DNA from: Alphaproteobacteria bacterium
Lineage (GTDB): Bacteria; Pseudomonadota; Alphaproteobacteria; JAVJRE01
Assembly (NCBI GenBank): GCA_040218575.1
Contig: JAVJRE010000007.1
Span: 124,001-188,000 of the forward strand
Direction of reading: 5' to 3'
Length of the DNA: 64,000 nt
Shown here: positions 29,035-37,948 of the stretch, in pieces
Position numbering within the stretch: position 1 is the stretch's first letter
Layout: each line of letters begins with the position of its first letter
Made by a program: the position numbers and the translations under genes
Notes under the pieces: generated by a model
What the model was told of the DNA's origin: nothing
The model's database searches: none
What the model saw: the letters and a program-made list of their open reading frames with translations, nothing else

Positions 29035-30753
29035 TCAGTATCCGGCGACCCCGGTCATCCACACAGGCCCGGCGCCGGCCGTCCACACCTTGCGGCGGGC
29101 GTTCCAGGCGATGGCACAGACGCGGCCGAAATTGAGCCGCGACGGGCCTTCCTCCACCTCCACCACATGGTGGCCGACGCGGGCCAGGCGGTCGCGCAGA
29201 CGCGCTGGCAACCGCACATCGGCATAGGTTTCCTGGCCCTGGCAATGGACTTTCGGGCTGTCCACCGCCTGCTGCAGGCTCTGGCCGAAATCAATCAGGC
29301 CGCACATGGCGTGCAACACGCCCGTGGTAATGCGGTAGTTGCCTGAGCCGGAGCCGGCAAAACGCGGCCGACCTCCTCGTGCAGCGACAATGGCCGGAGC
29401 GGCGAAGATCGGCATCTTGCCGGGGGCGATGGAATTGGGATGGCCTGGCCGCGGGTCGAAATTGGCCATGGAGCCGTTGAGGAAGATGCCCAGTTCCGGG
29501 ACATAGAGCATGCCGCCAAACCCGGGGCCGATGGACAGGCAACTGGCCGCCATATTGCCCCAGCGGTCGCCGGCCACAACCTGGCTGGTGCCGCTGGTGC
29601 GGCCGAGGGTGGCCGTCGGTTCCGGCAGCGGCTCGGGCGGCGGAAACGACTCCTCGTAGGGCCAGGCGTCCATCACCCGGACCGGTCGCGGCAGGGCGCG
29701 CCGCAGGGACAGGCCACGGGCCCTGGCAGCGGCGAAGACCGGGCTGGCCAGTCCGTTCACCGGCGCTCTGACGAAATCGGGGTCACCGTACTGGGCGATA
29801 TTGTCGGTGAAAGCGACGGCCAGGGCTTCGGCCATGAGATGGCGATACTCGAAGCTGTCGGGCCCATATTTCCGCAGATCATAGCGTTCCAGAATATTCA
29901 GCGCCTCATAGGCGACCTGATCGTAGCAGGACACATAGTGGTGGCCGCGATAGCGCGCCGGTCGCTCTTCGATGATGCGAGTGCGATAGGACTCCAGATC
30001 CGCCGCCGACAGAATACCGCCGTTGGCCGCCATATAGCGGCCGATGGCGCGAGCGAAGGCGCCCCCATGAAAGGCACGCTTGCCACGCCGGGCGATATCC
30101 TTGAGCAGGCGGGCCAGGCGCGAGGTGTCCATGACATCGCCTGTGGGATCCTGGTGCGGTGTCTGCGGCACCCGTCCGTCAGCCCGCAGCAGCAGTTCCG
30201 CATCGCCGGCAACCGCCTGAATCTCCGGCAGCCGGTCGGCGATGGACATCTTGTCGAGCCAGGTGAACGACACACCGGCCTCGGCCGCCTCGATGGCTGG
30301 TTCCAGAACCCGTTTGAGGGGAAGCCGGCCAAACATGGCATGGGCGTCGCAGAGACCGGCCACCGCACCAGGCACCGCCGGGGCCAGGAACCCGGTGACG
30401 TTGTGCCGTCCCACCGCATGGGGGTAGCCATAATAGGTGGGCGGCACACTCCAGTCGGGTTCGAACATGTCCGGCCGCGCCTTGAGCGGCGCCCGCACAT
30501 AATGATCGAAGGAGACGAACCGGTTGGCCGCGGCCAGCCAGACGGAGGTGTGGCCATACCCGCCGACGCCGCACGAGCGTGGCTCCACCACAAACGCCGT
30601 GAAGCCGGCCGCCACCAGGGCATCCACCGCATTGCCACCGGCCTGCAGGATACGCACCCCGGCATCGGCCTCCGCCTGATGGCCACCGGTGCAAATGCCG
30701 CGCGGGGCGGCGATCTCGGTGCGCGTGTACAGGGCCTCGCTGCGTAGAGTCAC
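29035..30753 (-). CDS. Gamma-glutamyltransferase-family Ntn hydrolase, paralogue 3
   Basis: 572 residues from a GTG at 30753; the frame is open to 30813 but that would overlap the upstream deacylase gene. Large-subunit signature QAGGNAVDALVAAGF, processing site GTSQVVAGDRWGNMAA (T389 nucleophile), and FDHYVRAP at the glutamyl-carboxylate position. No signal peptide. It lies 43 bp after the deacylase-like gene and 99 bp before paralogue 2. Confidence 0.85.
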   Translation of the reverse strand: MTLRSEALYTRTEIAAPRGICTGGHQAEADAGVRILQAGGNAVDALVAAGFTAFVVEPRSCGVGGYGHTSVWLAAANRFVSFDHYVRAPLKARPDMFEPDWSVPPTYYGYPHAVGRHNVTGFLAPAVPGAVAGLCDAHAMFGRLPLKRVLEPAIEAAEAGVSFTWLDKMSIADRLPEIQAVAGDAELLLRADGRVPQTPHQDPTGDVMDTSRLARLLKDIARRGKRAFHGGAFARAIGRYMAANGGILSAADLESYRTRIIEERPARYRGHHYVSCYDQVAYEALNILERYDLRKYGPDSFEYRHLMAEALAVAFTDNIAQYGDPDFVRAPVNGLASPVFAAARARGLSLRRALPRPVRVMDAWPYEESFPPPEPLPEPTATLGRTSGTSQVVAGDRWGNMAASCLSIGPGFGGMLYVPELGIFLNGSMANFDPRPGHPNSIAPGKMPIFAAPAIVAARGGRPRFAGSGSGNYRITTGVLHAMCGLIDFGQSLQQAVDSPKVHCQGQETYADVRLPARLRDRLARVGHHVVEVEEGPSRLNFGRVCAIAWNARRKVWTAGAGPVWMTGVAGY

Positions 30754-30796
30754 GAACGTTTTTCCCGTATGTAATTCAGTATGATAGCAGGCCTGT

Positions 30797-32308
30797 TTAC
30801 GCAGCCGTCTCATATAGCGGCGTGGCCGGATACGGGGTCACCGAGGCATCGCGCCGCAGCACCTGGCCTGCCCTGGCGCCGGTATCCTGGCCCTGGCGCC
30901 ATGCGGCCTGACCATTGACCATCACCAGGTCGATACCGACCGCCGGCACGGCCGGCTTCTCCCATGTGCCCTGTTCATCGATAGTGGCCTCGTCGAATAC
31001 GACGATGTCAGCGGCCATGCCGACGCCAATGAACCCGCGATCGGCGAAACCGAACTGGCGGGCGCTGAGCCCGGTCATTTTGAACACCGCCATTTCGGTG
31101 GGAAACATGGCCTCTTCCCGAACGTAGCGGGCGAAGACGCGGGGAAAGGTGCCCCACAGCCGCGGGTGGGGCATGTCGTCGGCCGGCAGACCGTCGGAGC
31201 CGATCATGGAGGAGGGATAGCCGACGATGGTCCGCACATCGTCCTCGTCGAGCTGAAAATACACCGCGTTGGCCGGCACCAGACGTTCGGCCGCCTGCAC
31301 ATTGGTGGCGCAGTCCCATTCCGCCGCCACCTGGCTGATTTCCTTGCCGACCATTTCCGGATGCTGAACGCACCGGGTAATGAGCACCTTCACGCCCGGC
31401 TGACAGCGGTTGGGATCCAGAGTCTTGGAGCTGGCGGCATAGGGATAGACGTCGAGACCGATGGTCTGCCGGCGGCGGGCCCGCTCAATCTGGGCGAGGG
31501 TCGGCGCCGCCTTGCCGAAATTGTCACGGCCGGAGCACTGGTGATGGGACACGACCATGGGCAGGCCACCCCGGTGGCCGATGTCAAAGGCCTCTTCCAG
31601 CGCCTCTTCGATGCCGGCGAAGTAGGCCCGGTGGTGACAGGTGAATATGCCTCCGTGCCCGGCGGCAACCCGGGCGAGCCGCACCACTTCCTCGGTGGAG
31701 GAGCCAAGCGCCGCCTTGTAGTCGAGGCCGGTGGACAGACCAATGGCACCGTCCGCCATGGACTGCGCCATGTCGCGCTCCATCGCCTGAATCTCGTCTT
31801 CGCGAGCAGCCCCGCCAAGATCGCTCACATGGCGATGACGCAGGGTGGTATGGCCGACCAGCGGCGCGGCATTGATCGCCGGCGGATGGGAGCCGAGCCA
31901 GGCGATATAATCGGCGAAACGCGGAAAATCGAAGCCGCGATCACCCAGCAGATCGAGAGGGTCGGGCGGCCAGCCGCCGGGCGCCAGGGTGAATGGAGCG
32001 GCACTGGCCCCGCAATTGCCAACCACCACGGTGGTCACGCCCTGGCTCAGCTTCGGCGTCATGGCCGGCGTGTTGACCAGGGCGCAGTCATCATGGGTGT
32101 GCACGTCTATGAAGCCGGGCGACACAATACGGCCGGCGGCATCCAGCTGGGTGTCGGCGGACCACGCGGCGAGATCGCCGACAGCGGAGATGCGGCCGTC
32201 CGTCACCGCCACATCAGCGCGGTAGCGCGGCGAATTGCTGCCGTCAATAACCCAGCCGTTGCGGATGATGGTGTCGGCGCGCCCAGTGGTCACAGCTCCG
32301 GTGGTCAT
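30797..32308 (-). CDS. N-acyl-D-amino-acid deacylase-like amidohydrolase
   Basis: 503 residues of the D-aminoacylase branch of the amidohydrolase superfamily. Metal-ligand motifs are visible: DVHTHDD (His-x-His), VVVGNCGASAAP (the Cys ligand of this branch), TCHHRAYF and VVSHHQCSG (later His), and the catalytic Asp in MIGSDGLPA. D-aminoacylases hydrolyse N-acyl-D-amino acids; relatives act on other cyclic or N-acyl amides. It heads the minus-strand run with the three GGT-like genes, which suggests stepwise hydrolysis of amide-linked amino compounds (inference). Confidence 0.85.
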   Translation of the reverse strand: MTTGAVTTGRADTIIRNGWVIDGSNSPRYRADVAVTDGRISAVGDLAAWSADTQLDAAGRIVSPGFIDVHTHDDCALVNTPAMTPKLSQGVTTVVVGNCGASAAPFTLAPGGWPPDPLDLLGDRGFDFPRFADYIAWLGSHPPAINAAPLVGHTTLRHRHVSDLGGAAREDEIQAMERDMAQSMADGAIGLSTGLDYKAALGSSTEEVVRLARVAAGHGGIFTCHHRAYFAGIEEALEEAFDIGHRGGLPMVVSHHQCSGRDNFGKAAPTLAQIERARRRQTIGLDVYPYAASSKTLDPNRCQPGVKVLITRCVQHPEMVGKEISQVAAEWDCATNVQAAERLVPANAVYFQLDEDDVRTIVGYPSSMIGSDGLPADDMPHPRLWGTFPRVFARYVREEAMFPTEMAVFKMTGLSARQFGFADRGFIGVGMAADIVVFDEATIDEQGTWEKPAVPAVGIDLVMVNGQAAWRQGQDTGARAGQVLRRDASVTPYPATPLYETAA

Positions 32309-32463
32309 AAAGATGTCTCCCCGTCGATCCGGCCCTGCGCCGATCCGGCGCCGCCTTGCTGCCCACTAAATCACGCTCCGGGACACTCGCCCATCCACGG
32401 CGCGGCGACCAGCCCGTCAATGCAGGATGCTCCACCGGCCAAGCCTGCACTACACTACCAGCC

Positions 32464-33123
32464 ATGAGCGAGCAGAAGACAGAGCCGGGCCGCCCGGCAA
32501 CCCAGCACAGCGTCGTGGTCGCCGACCCCAGCCCGCTGGTGCGCGATGCGCTGGTGCGGCTGTTCAGCGGTGATCCGCGGTTTCGCCTGCACGCCGCCGT
32601 CGGCGATGGCGAGGCATTCCTTGACGCCGTGGATCAGGCCCATGTGGCGCTGGGCGTCATCGGCTGGACATTGCCCAACCTCAGCGGGCAGGGGGTCCTC
32701 AACGCGCTGCGCCACCGCGACCGCAAGCCGCGCATAGTGGTCTATGCCGGAACGGCGGAGCGTGATGTGCCGCGACAGGTGATGGCCGCCGGCGGCGCCG
32801 GGTTTTGCTCGCGCGATGAGACCGCAGAGTATCTGCTGAGCGTGGCCGACGCCGTGGCGCGCGGCATGATGGTCTTTCCGTTCGTTGACGTGCGCACCCT
32901 GGGGGTCCATCCGCTGGAGTCCCTGACGGCGCGCGAATATCAGTTGCTGGCGGCACTGACTTCCGGGCGCTCAAACGCACAATTGGCTTTGGAATTAGGT
33001 ATTTCCATAGATACAGTGAAGTTTCACCTGAAGAACCTGTATGGCAAGCTGGCGGTCCGCAACCGGGCCCAGGCGGCGGCGCTGTTCGCCGCGCTGCGGC
33101 CGGAGAGCGCGATCCACCGCTAG
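32464..33123 (+). CDS. LuxR/NarL-type regulator with degenerate receiver domain
   Basis: 219 residues. The C-terminal helix-turn-helix is complete (LTAREYQLLAALTSGRSNAQ, then GISIDTVKFHLKNLYGKLAV). The N-terminal domain keeps the receiver fold, but the phosphoacceptor Asp is replaced: where LLDLNLPDLSG would be expected the protein has VIGWTLPNLSG (Gly at 67). The acidic pair is reduced (VADPSP) and the conserved Lys is Arg (FCSRD). Phosphorylation-independent control or ligand sensing is likely. It is divergent from the deacylase/GGT run (155-bp gap) and followed by a serine-glyoxylate aminotransferase. Confidence 0.82.
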   Translation: MSEQKTEPGRPATQHSVVVADPSPLVRDALVRLFSGDPRFRLHAAVGDGEAFLDAVDQAHVALGVIGWTLPNLSGQGVLNALRHRDRKPRIVVYAGTAERDVPRQVMAAGGAGFCSRDETAEYLLSVADAVARGMMVFPFVDVRTLGVHPLESLTAREYQLLAALTSGRSNAQLALELGISIDTVKFHLKNLYGKLAVRNRAQAAALFAALRPESAIHR

Positions 33124-33376
33124 CCTCCGGCGGGCCACCGCCGGGCGTCACAGGCGCCCGCGGTTCAGGCGACGGCCGGGACCTGTGGCGGCGGCGGCCG
33201 GTGAGGCCGGCGATTGGTCGCACATCGGTCATCGCCGGTCATCGCCGCTTCAATTGGCGGTTCGCCCATGCTATTCGGGCCGTCGCCAGCGAATTCGGGG
33301 CCGACGGTCAGACCACGGGTCGTAAACCGCCGGCCAGGCCCAGACACCTTCCAACCCGTCCACGGAGACACGTCAC

Positions 33377-34543
33377 GTGAGCAACAGCGGTCGCCATTTC
33401 CTGCAGGTTCCCGGTCCGACAAATATTCCCGACCGCGTTCTCAAGGCCATCCATGCCCCCGGTGTCGATCATCGCGGGCCGCACTTCCTGCCGTTTGCCA
33501 TCAAGCTGCTGGAAGACGTCAAAACCCTCTTCAAGACAAAGGAAACCGTTGCCATTTGGCCGTCCTCCGGGACCGGCGCGTGGGAAGCGGCCCTGGTCAA
33601 CACCCTGTCGCCCGGCGACAAGGTTCTGATGTTCGATGCCGGCATGTTCTCCAATCTTTGGGTCAAGATGGGCAAAATGCTGCAGCTTGACGTGCAGGTG
33701 GTGGAAAATGACTGGCGGCGCGGCGCCGACCCGGCGGTGGTCGAGGAAAAGCTGACCCAGGACAAGAACCACGCCATCAAGGCCGTGTGCATCGTCCACA
33801 ACGAGACGTCCAACGGGGTTCTAGCCCGGCTGGCCGATATCCGTAAGGCCATGGATGCGGCCAAGCATCCGGCGCTGCTTCTGGTGGACAGCATTTCCGG
33901 CCTCGGCTGCACCGACTACCAGCATGACCAGTGGGGCGTTGACGTGACCATCTGCGGCTCGCAGAAGGGCATGATGCTGCCCACCGGGCTCGGCTTCAAC
34001 GCTATTTCGAAGAAGGCGCGCGAGGCCTACAAATCATCCAAGATGCCCCGCAGCTACTGGGACTGGGAGTGGATGACCGGCGCCTACGACAAGGGGATTT
34101 TCCCCTACACGCCGGCGGCCAGCCTGATGAATGGCCTGCGCGCCTCCATTGATATGATGCACGAAGAGGGGCTGGAGAATATTTTTGCCCGCCACAACCG
34201 GTTTGCCACAGCCACGCGCAAGGCGGTTGAGGCCTGGGGCCTGGAGGTCGTCTGCCAGGACGAGCGGGAGTTCAGCCCGTCCGTCTCCGCCATCTATCTG
34301 CCGGAAGGCCATTCGGCCGATGCTTTCCGCCGGGTCGCCTTCGAGCGCTTCAACATTTCGCTGGGTGCGGGCCTCGGCAAGTTCGCCGATCGCGTGTTCC
34401 GCATCGGCCATATGGGTGATCTTAATGAGGCCATGCTGACCGGCGCTCTCAGCTCGGTGGAAATGGGCCTGCGCGCCGCTGGTGTGCCCCATACCTCCGG
34501 TGGCGTGGACGCGGCCATCGCCCATCTGTCACAGGCCAACTGA
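33377..34543 (+). CDS. Serine--glyoxylate aminotransferase
   Basis: 388-residue class V PLP enzyme (SgaA type) that converts serine and glyoxylate to hydroxypyruvate and glycine. The start FLQVPGPTNIPDRVLKAI, the substrate loop DHRGPHF, and the PLP Lys in TICGSQKGMMLP (K197) are clear; ASLMNGLRASIDMM and HMGDLNEAMLTGAL fit the C-terminal domain. The start is GTG with GGAG 9 bases upstream. In methylotrophs this is a serine-cycle enzyme; here it may feed glycine from demethylation into central metabolism. A good terminator follows. Confidence 0.92.
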   Translation: MSNSGRHFLQVPGPTNIPDRVLKAIHAPGVDHRGPHFLPFAIKLLEDVKTLFKTKETVAIWPSSGTGAWEAALVNTLSPGDKVLMFDAGMFSNLWVKMGKMLQLDVQVVENDWRRGADPAVVEEKLTQDKNHAIKAVCIVHNETSNGVLARLADIRKAMDAAKHPALLLVDSISGLGCTDYQHDQWGVDVTICGSQKGMMLPTGLGFNAISKKAREAYKSSKMPRSYWDWEWMTGAYDKGIFPYTPAASLMNGLRASIDMMHEEGLENIFARHNRFATATRKAVEAWGLEVVCQDEREFSPSVSAIYLPEGHSADAFRRVAFERFNISLGAGLGKFADRVFRIGHMGDLNEAMLTGALSSVEMGLRAAGVPHTSGGVDAAIAHLSQAN

Positions 34544-34573
34544 CAAACCGCCGGCCGGCAATACAAGAAACAA

Positions 34574-34607
34574 GGCCGTCGGCGGCACACGCCGGCGGCC
34601 TTTTCTT
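34574..34607 (+). terminator. Intrinsic terminator after the aminotransferase
   Basis: 11-bp stem, arms GGCCGTCGGCG (34574-34584) and CGCCGGCGGCC (34590-34600) with one G-T wobble, directly followed by TTTTCTT. It sits 30 bases past the stop codon. Confidence 0.85.
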
Positions 34608-34668
34608 GCGGACACCAGGTCCAGCCGCTGTTGGAATATAACCATGCAAACGCGCTACACTAACGGCG

Positions 34669-35421
34669 ATGACCACCCCTGAACCAGACGGCCAGGCGGC
34701 GCCCAAACCGGAAGTGAGGCATGGGCTGACAGCCCGGCTGATGGCCCGTCTGCGCACCTATCTGATCGCCGGCATCCTGGTCACCGCACCGGTCGGCCTG
34801 ACTTTCTGGATGGTGTGGGCCGGTATCACCTTTGTTGACCGGCTGGTGACGCCGCTGGTACCGGTCGCCTACCGGCCCGAAACCTATCTGCCATTTTCTG
34901 TCCCCGGGCTGGGCGTCATCATTGTCGTCGTCGGCCTTGTGCTGATCGGCGCCCTGACCGCCGGGCTGGTCGGCCGGATGGTACTGCGGCTGAGTGATCG
35001 CATCGTCGCGCGCATGCCGATCGTGCGCAGCATCTACGGCACGCTGAAGCAGATTTTCGAAACGGTTTTTGCCGCCAAATCAAAGGCTTTCCGCCAGGTG
35101 GTTCTGGTGGAATATCCCCGCCGCGGGGTGTGGGCCATCGGGTTCCTGACCGGTGAAACGGAGGGCGAGGTGCAGGCGCAAACCGAAGACCCGGTGGTCA
35201 ACATCTTTCTGCCGACGACCCCCAACCCGACCAGCGGCTTTCTGCTATTCCTGCCCATGAGCGAGGTGCGGGTCGTATCCATGACCGTGGAAGAGGGCAT
35301 CCGCATGGTCATGTCCGGTGGCATCGTGGCGCCGCCGGACCGCCGGCCCGCCGGCGAGCGCGGCATGCCGTCGCAGACCCTGGCCGACCGTAACGCCTCA
35401 GGCGCGACTAACCGGCCTTGA
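34669..35421 (+). CDS. DUF502 family membrane protein
   Basis: 250 residues. Two membrane helices (about 29-55 and 76-102) precede a conserved soluble region with PIVRSIYGTLKQIFETVF, FRQVVLVEYPRRGVWAIGF and VNIFLPTTPNPTSGFLLFLP, all typical of DUF502. Function unknown; relatives often lie beside recG in Alphaproteobacteria, as here. Its last 14 bases overlap the convergent recG stop. Confidence 0.88.
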   Translation: MTTPEPDGQAAPKPEVRHGLTARLMARLRTYLIAGILVTAPVGLTFWMVWAGITFVDRLVTPLVPVAYRPETYLPFSVPGLGVIIVVVGLVLIGALTAGLVGRMVLRLSDRIVARMPIVRSIYGTLKQIFETVFAAKSKAFRQVVLVEYPRRGVWAIGFLTGETEGEVQAQTEDPVVNIFLPTTPNPTSGFLLFLPMSEVRVVSMTVEEGIRMVMSGGIVAPPDRRPAGERGMPSQTLADRNASGATNRP

Positions 35422-37489
35422 GCGAATTGGCCACCGCGTCACGGTCAAACAGGTAGAGCAGAACACGCAGAGCCTGACCCCGCGCGGAGGCCAGATCGCT
35501 GTCGCGATCCAGGACAAGGCGAGCGTCATCGCGGGCGATTTCCAGCAGGTCCGCATGAACCGCCATGTCAGCCAGCCGAAAGCCGGGCAGCCCGCTCTGG
35601 CGCGTGCCCAGCAGCTCGCCGCCGCCGCGCAGTCGGAGATCCTCTTCCGCGATGCGAAATCCGTCGTCGGTTTCCCGCATGATCGACAGGCGGCGCCTGG
35701 CGGCCTCGCCCAGCGGTGCCTGGTAGAGCAGCAGGCACGACGAGGCCCCGCCGCCACGACCGACACGGCCCCGCAACTGATGGAGCTGGGCCAGGCCAAA
35801 GCGTTCGGCCTGTTCCACCACCATGATGGTCGCCTCAGGCACGTCCACTCCAACCTCGATAACGGTCGTGGCCACCAGGATATCCAGATCGCCGGCGCTG
35901 AACGCGGCCATCGCCGCCTCGCGCTCGGCCGACGGCATCTGGCCATGGACGAGACCGACCCGCTGGCCAAAGCGCTGACGCAGCATGGCGTGGCGATCAG
36001 TGGCGGCGGCCAGATCCACCAGCTCCGATTCCTCCACCAGCGGACAAATCCAGTAGGCACGGCCGCCGGCGGCGATGGCGCGGTCCAGCCCGGCGACCAC
36101 CTCGTCCAGTCGCTCCAACCGCATGGCCCGGGTTTGCACCGGCTTGCGGCCGGCCGGCTTCTCGGTCAGGCGGGACACGTCCAGATCGCTGTAGCCGGCC
36201 AGCAGCAGGGTGCGCGGGATCGGCGTGGCGGTCATCACCAGCAGGTTGAGGCCGCGCCCCTTCTGGCCCAGGGCCAGGCGCTGATGGACGCCAAAACGGT
36301 GCTGCTCGTCGACCACCGCCAGGGCGAGGTCGTGAAAGGCGACATCCTCCTGAATGAGGGCGTGGGTGCCGACGGCAATGGCTGCCCGGTTGTCAGCCAG
36401 ACGGGCCAGCGCATCGCGGCGCTCCGCCGCCTTCATGCGCCCGGTCAGCAGAACCACCGTGACGCCGGCCGCCGCCGCCAGGGGCGCGATGGTGGCATGG
36501 TGCTGGCGGGCGAGGATTTCGGTGGGTGCCAGAAGGGCGGCCTGGGCGCCGGCCTCGACGGCGCCAAGCATGGCCAGCAGGGCGACAATGGTCTTGCCAC
36601 TGCCCACATCGCCCTGCAACAGGCGCAGCATGCGCTCGCCCGACGACAGGTCGGCGGCGATTTCACTTAAGGCTCGCTCCTGCGAGGCGGTCAGGGCATG
36701 GCCAAAGGCGGCCAGAGCCTTTGCCTGGAGGCGGCCATCGCCATGCAGGGCCCGACCCGGCCGGCGGCGATGGCTGCGACGGACGATGGCCAGCGCCAGC
36801 TGCGACGCCAGAAGCTCGTCATAAGCCAGGCGGCGACGCCAGGCGGACAGGGGATCGAGGTCGCCACCGCCTTCGGGGGCATGGATATGGCTCAGGCTCG
36901 ACGACCAGTCGGCCCACCCCTCGCGGGCCAGCAACGCCGGATCCTGCCATTCGGGCAGCACCGGCACCTGAGCCAGCGCCGCGGCGACGGTGCGCTGGAC
37001 CACCCGTGGCGTCAGGCCCTGGGTCAGGGGGTAGACCGGCTCCGCGGCCCGCGCCTGCTTTGCCTCTTCGACGGTCATAACCAAATCGGGATGGGGCATC
37101 TGCAGGGCGTCACGCCAGGTTTCCGTGCGGCCGCTCACCACCCGGACCTCGCCCACCGGCAGGCTTTTTGTCAGCCAGTCGGCGCGAGCGTTGAAATAGA
37201 CCAGAGTCAGTTCGCCACTATCGTCGGCGACGATCACGCGCCAGGGCAGCCGTTTGATACGCGGCGCCTCGTGGCGCAGAATCCGCACGGTCAGCGTGGC
37301 GATCCGGCCCGGCTCCGCATCCGCCACCGACGGGCTGTAGCTACGATCCACAAGGTCTACCGGCAGATGCCACAGCAGATCCACCACCCGCGCCCCGGCC
37401 AGACGCTCGAACAGGGGCGCCAGGCGTGGACCGACCCCCTTCAGGGTGGCCACGGGGCGAAAGAGCGGGTAGAGGATTTGCGGTCGCAT
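35408..37489 (-). CDS. recG: ATP-dependent DNA helicase RecG
   Basis: 693 residues; remodels stalled forks and Holliday junctions. An N-terminal wedge/OB domain (VVDLLWHLPVDLVDRSY...RVVSGR) precedes helicase motifs GDVGSGKTIVALLAM, LAPTEILARQHH, DEQHRFG, TATPIPRTLL, and the late ATTVIEVGVDVPEAT and QLRGRVGRGG. The ATG at 37489 begins RPQILYPLFRPVATLKGVGP, matching RecG; an extension to 37570 lacks similarity. It is divergent from sdhE. Confidence 0.95.
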   Translation of the reverse strand: MRPQILYPLFRPVATLKGVGPRLAPLFERLAGARVVDLLWHLPVDLVDRSYSPSVADAEPGRIATLTVRILRHEAPRIKRLPWRVIVADDSGELTLVYFNARADWLTKSLPVGEVRVVSGRTETWRDALQMPHPDLVMTVEEAKQARAAEPVYPLTQGLTPRVVQRTVAAALAQVPVLPEWQDPALLAREGWADWSSSLSHIHAPEGGGDLDPLSAWRRRLAYDELLASQLALAIVRRSHRRRPGRALHGDGRLQAKALAAFGHALTASQERALSEIAADLSSGERMLRLLQGDVGSGKTIVALLAMLGAVEAGAQAALLAPTEILARQHHATIAPLAAAAGVTVVLLTGRMKAAERRDALARLADNRAAIAVGTHALIQEDVAFHDLALAVVDEQHRFGVHQRLALGQKGRGLNLLVMTATPIPRTLLLAGYSDLDVSRLTEKPAGRKPVQTRAMRLERLDEVVAGLDRAIAAGGRAYWICPLVEESELVDLAAATDRHAMLRQRFGQRVGLVHGQMPSAEREAAMAAFSAGDLDILVATTVIEVGVDVPEATIMVVEQAERFGLAQLHQLRGRVGRGGGASSCLLLYQAPLGEAARRRLSIMRETDDGFRIAEEDLRLRGGGELLGTRQSGLPGFRLADMAVHADLLEIARDDARLVLDRDSDLASARGQALRVLLYLFDRDAVANSLKAG

Positions 37490-37666
37490 GGATTGTGAGT
37501 ATTTCTGGCTTCGGGCGAATCGCCAAGCATGGCGACCGGCCGGGCGGTTTGCATGAGCCTGTGGCCGCACCGTTAAGGCGGCCGGGTCAGGCCGGGTGGC
37601 GCTGCTTGGCTTCAGGCGACAGCGGTTTTTGAGGTTTGCGGTGGATCAACCGGTCGGGGATTGACG

Positions 37667-37948
37667 ATGACAGACGACCCGGACGACCGGCACGCGGTTC
37701 GCATCCGCCGCCTGTGCTATCGTGCCGGCCATACCGGCATGCGTGAAATTGACCTGATCCTGGGGGGGTTTGCCCGTGCCCACCTGCACGAGTTCGACGA
37801 CGATGGCCTGGACCGCTTTGAAGTGCTGATGTCCCACGCTGAAGCCGACCTCTTTGCCTGGATCGCCGGTAGCGTGCCGCCGTCTGAGTCGCTGGACCGC
37901 GGGTTGTTGCGGCGTATCAGGGCCTTCCGCCCGGGACACAGCCTGTAG
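37667..37948 (+). CDS. sdhE: SdhE / succinate dehydrogenase FAD assembly factor
   Basis: 93-residue helical protein that promotes covalent flavinylation of SdhA. The signature is GMREIDLILGGFARAHLHEF (about 21-40), including the Arg-Glu contact motif, then MSHAEADLFAWIAG. GGGG lies 7 bases before the ATG. Its TAG overlaps the GTG start of mfd by one base, a coupling seen in other Alphaproteobacteria. Confidence 0.9.
   Translation: MTDDPDDRHAVRIRRLCYRAGHTGMREIDLILGGFARAHLHEFDDDGLDRFEVLMSHAEADLFAWIAGSVPPSESLDRGLLRRIRAFRPGHSL

Noticed and set aside
33220-33250. Short repeat GGTCATCGCC x2 before the aminotransferase gene
   Set aside because: Only two 10-base copies, no spacing pattern or further copies; treated as chance.
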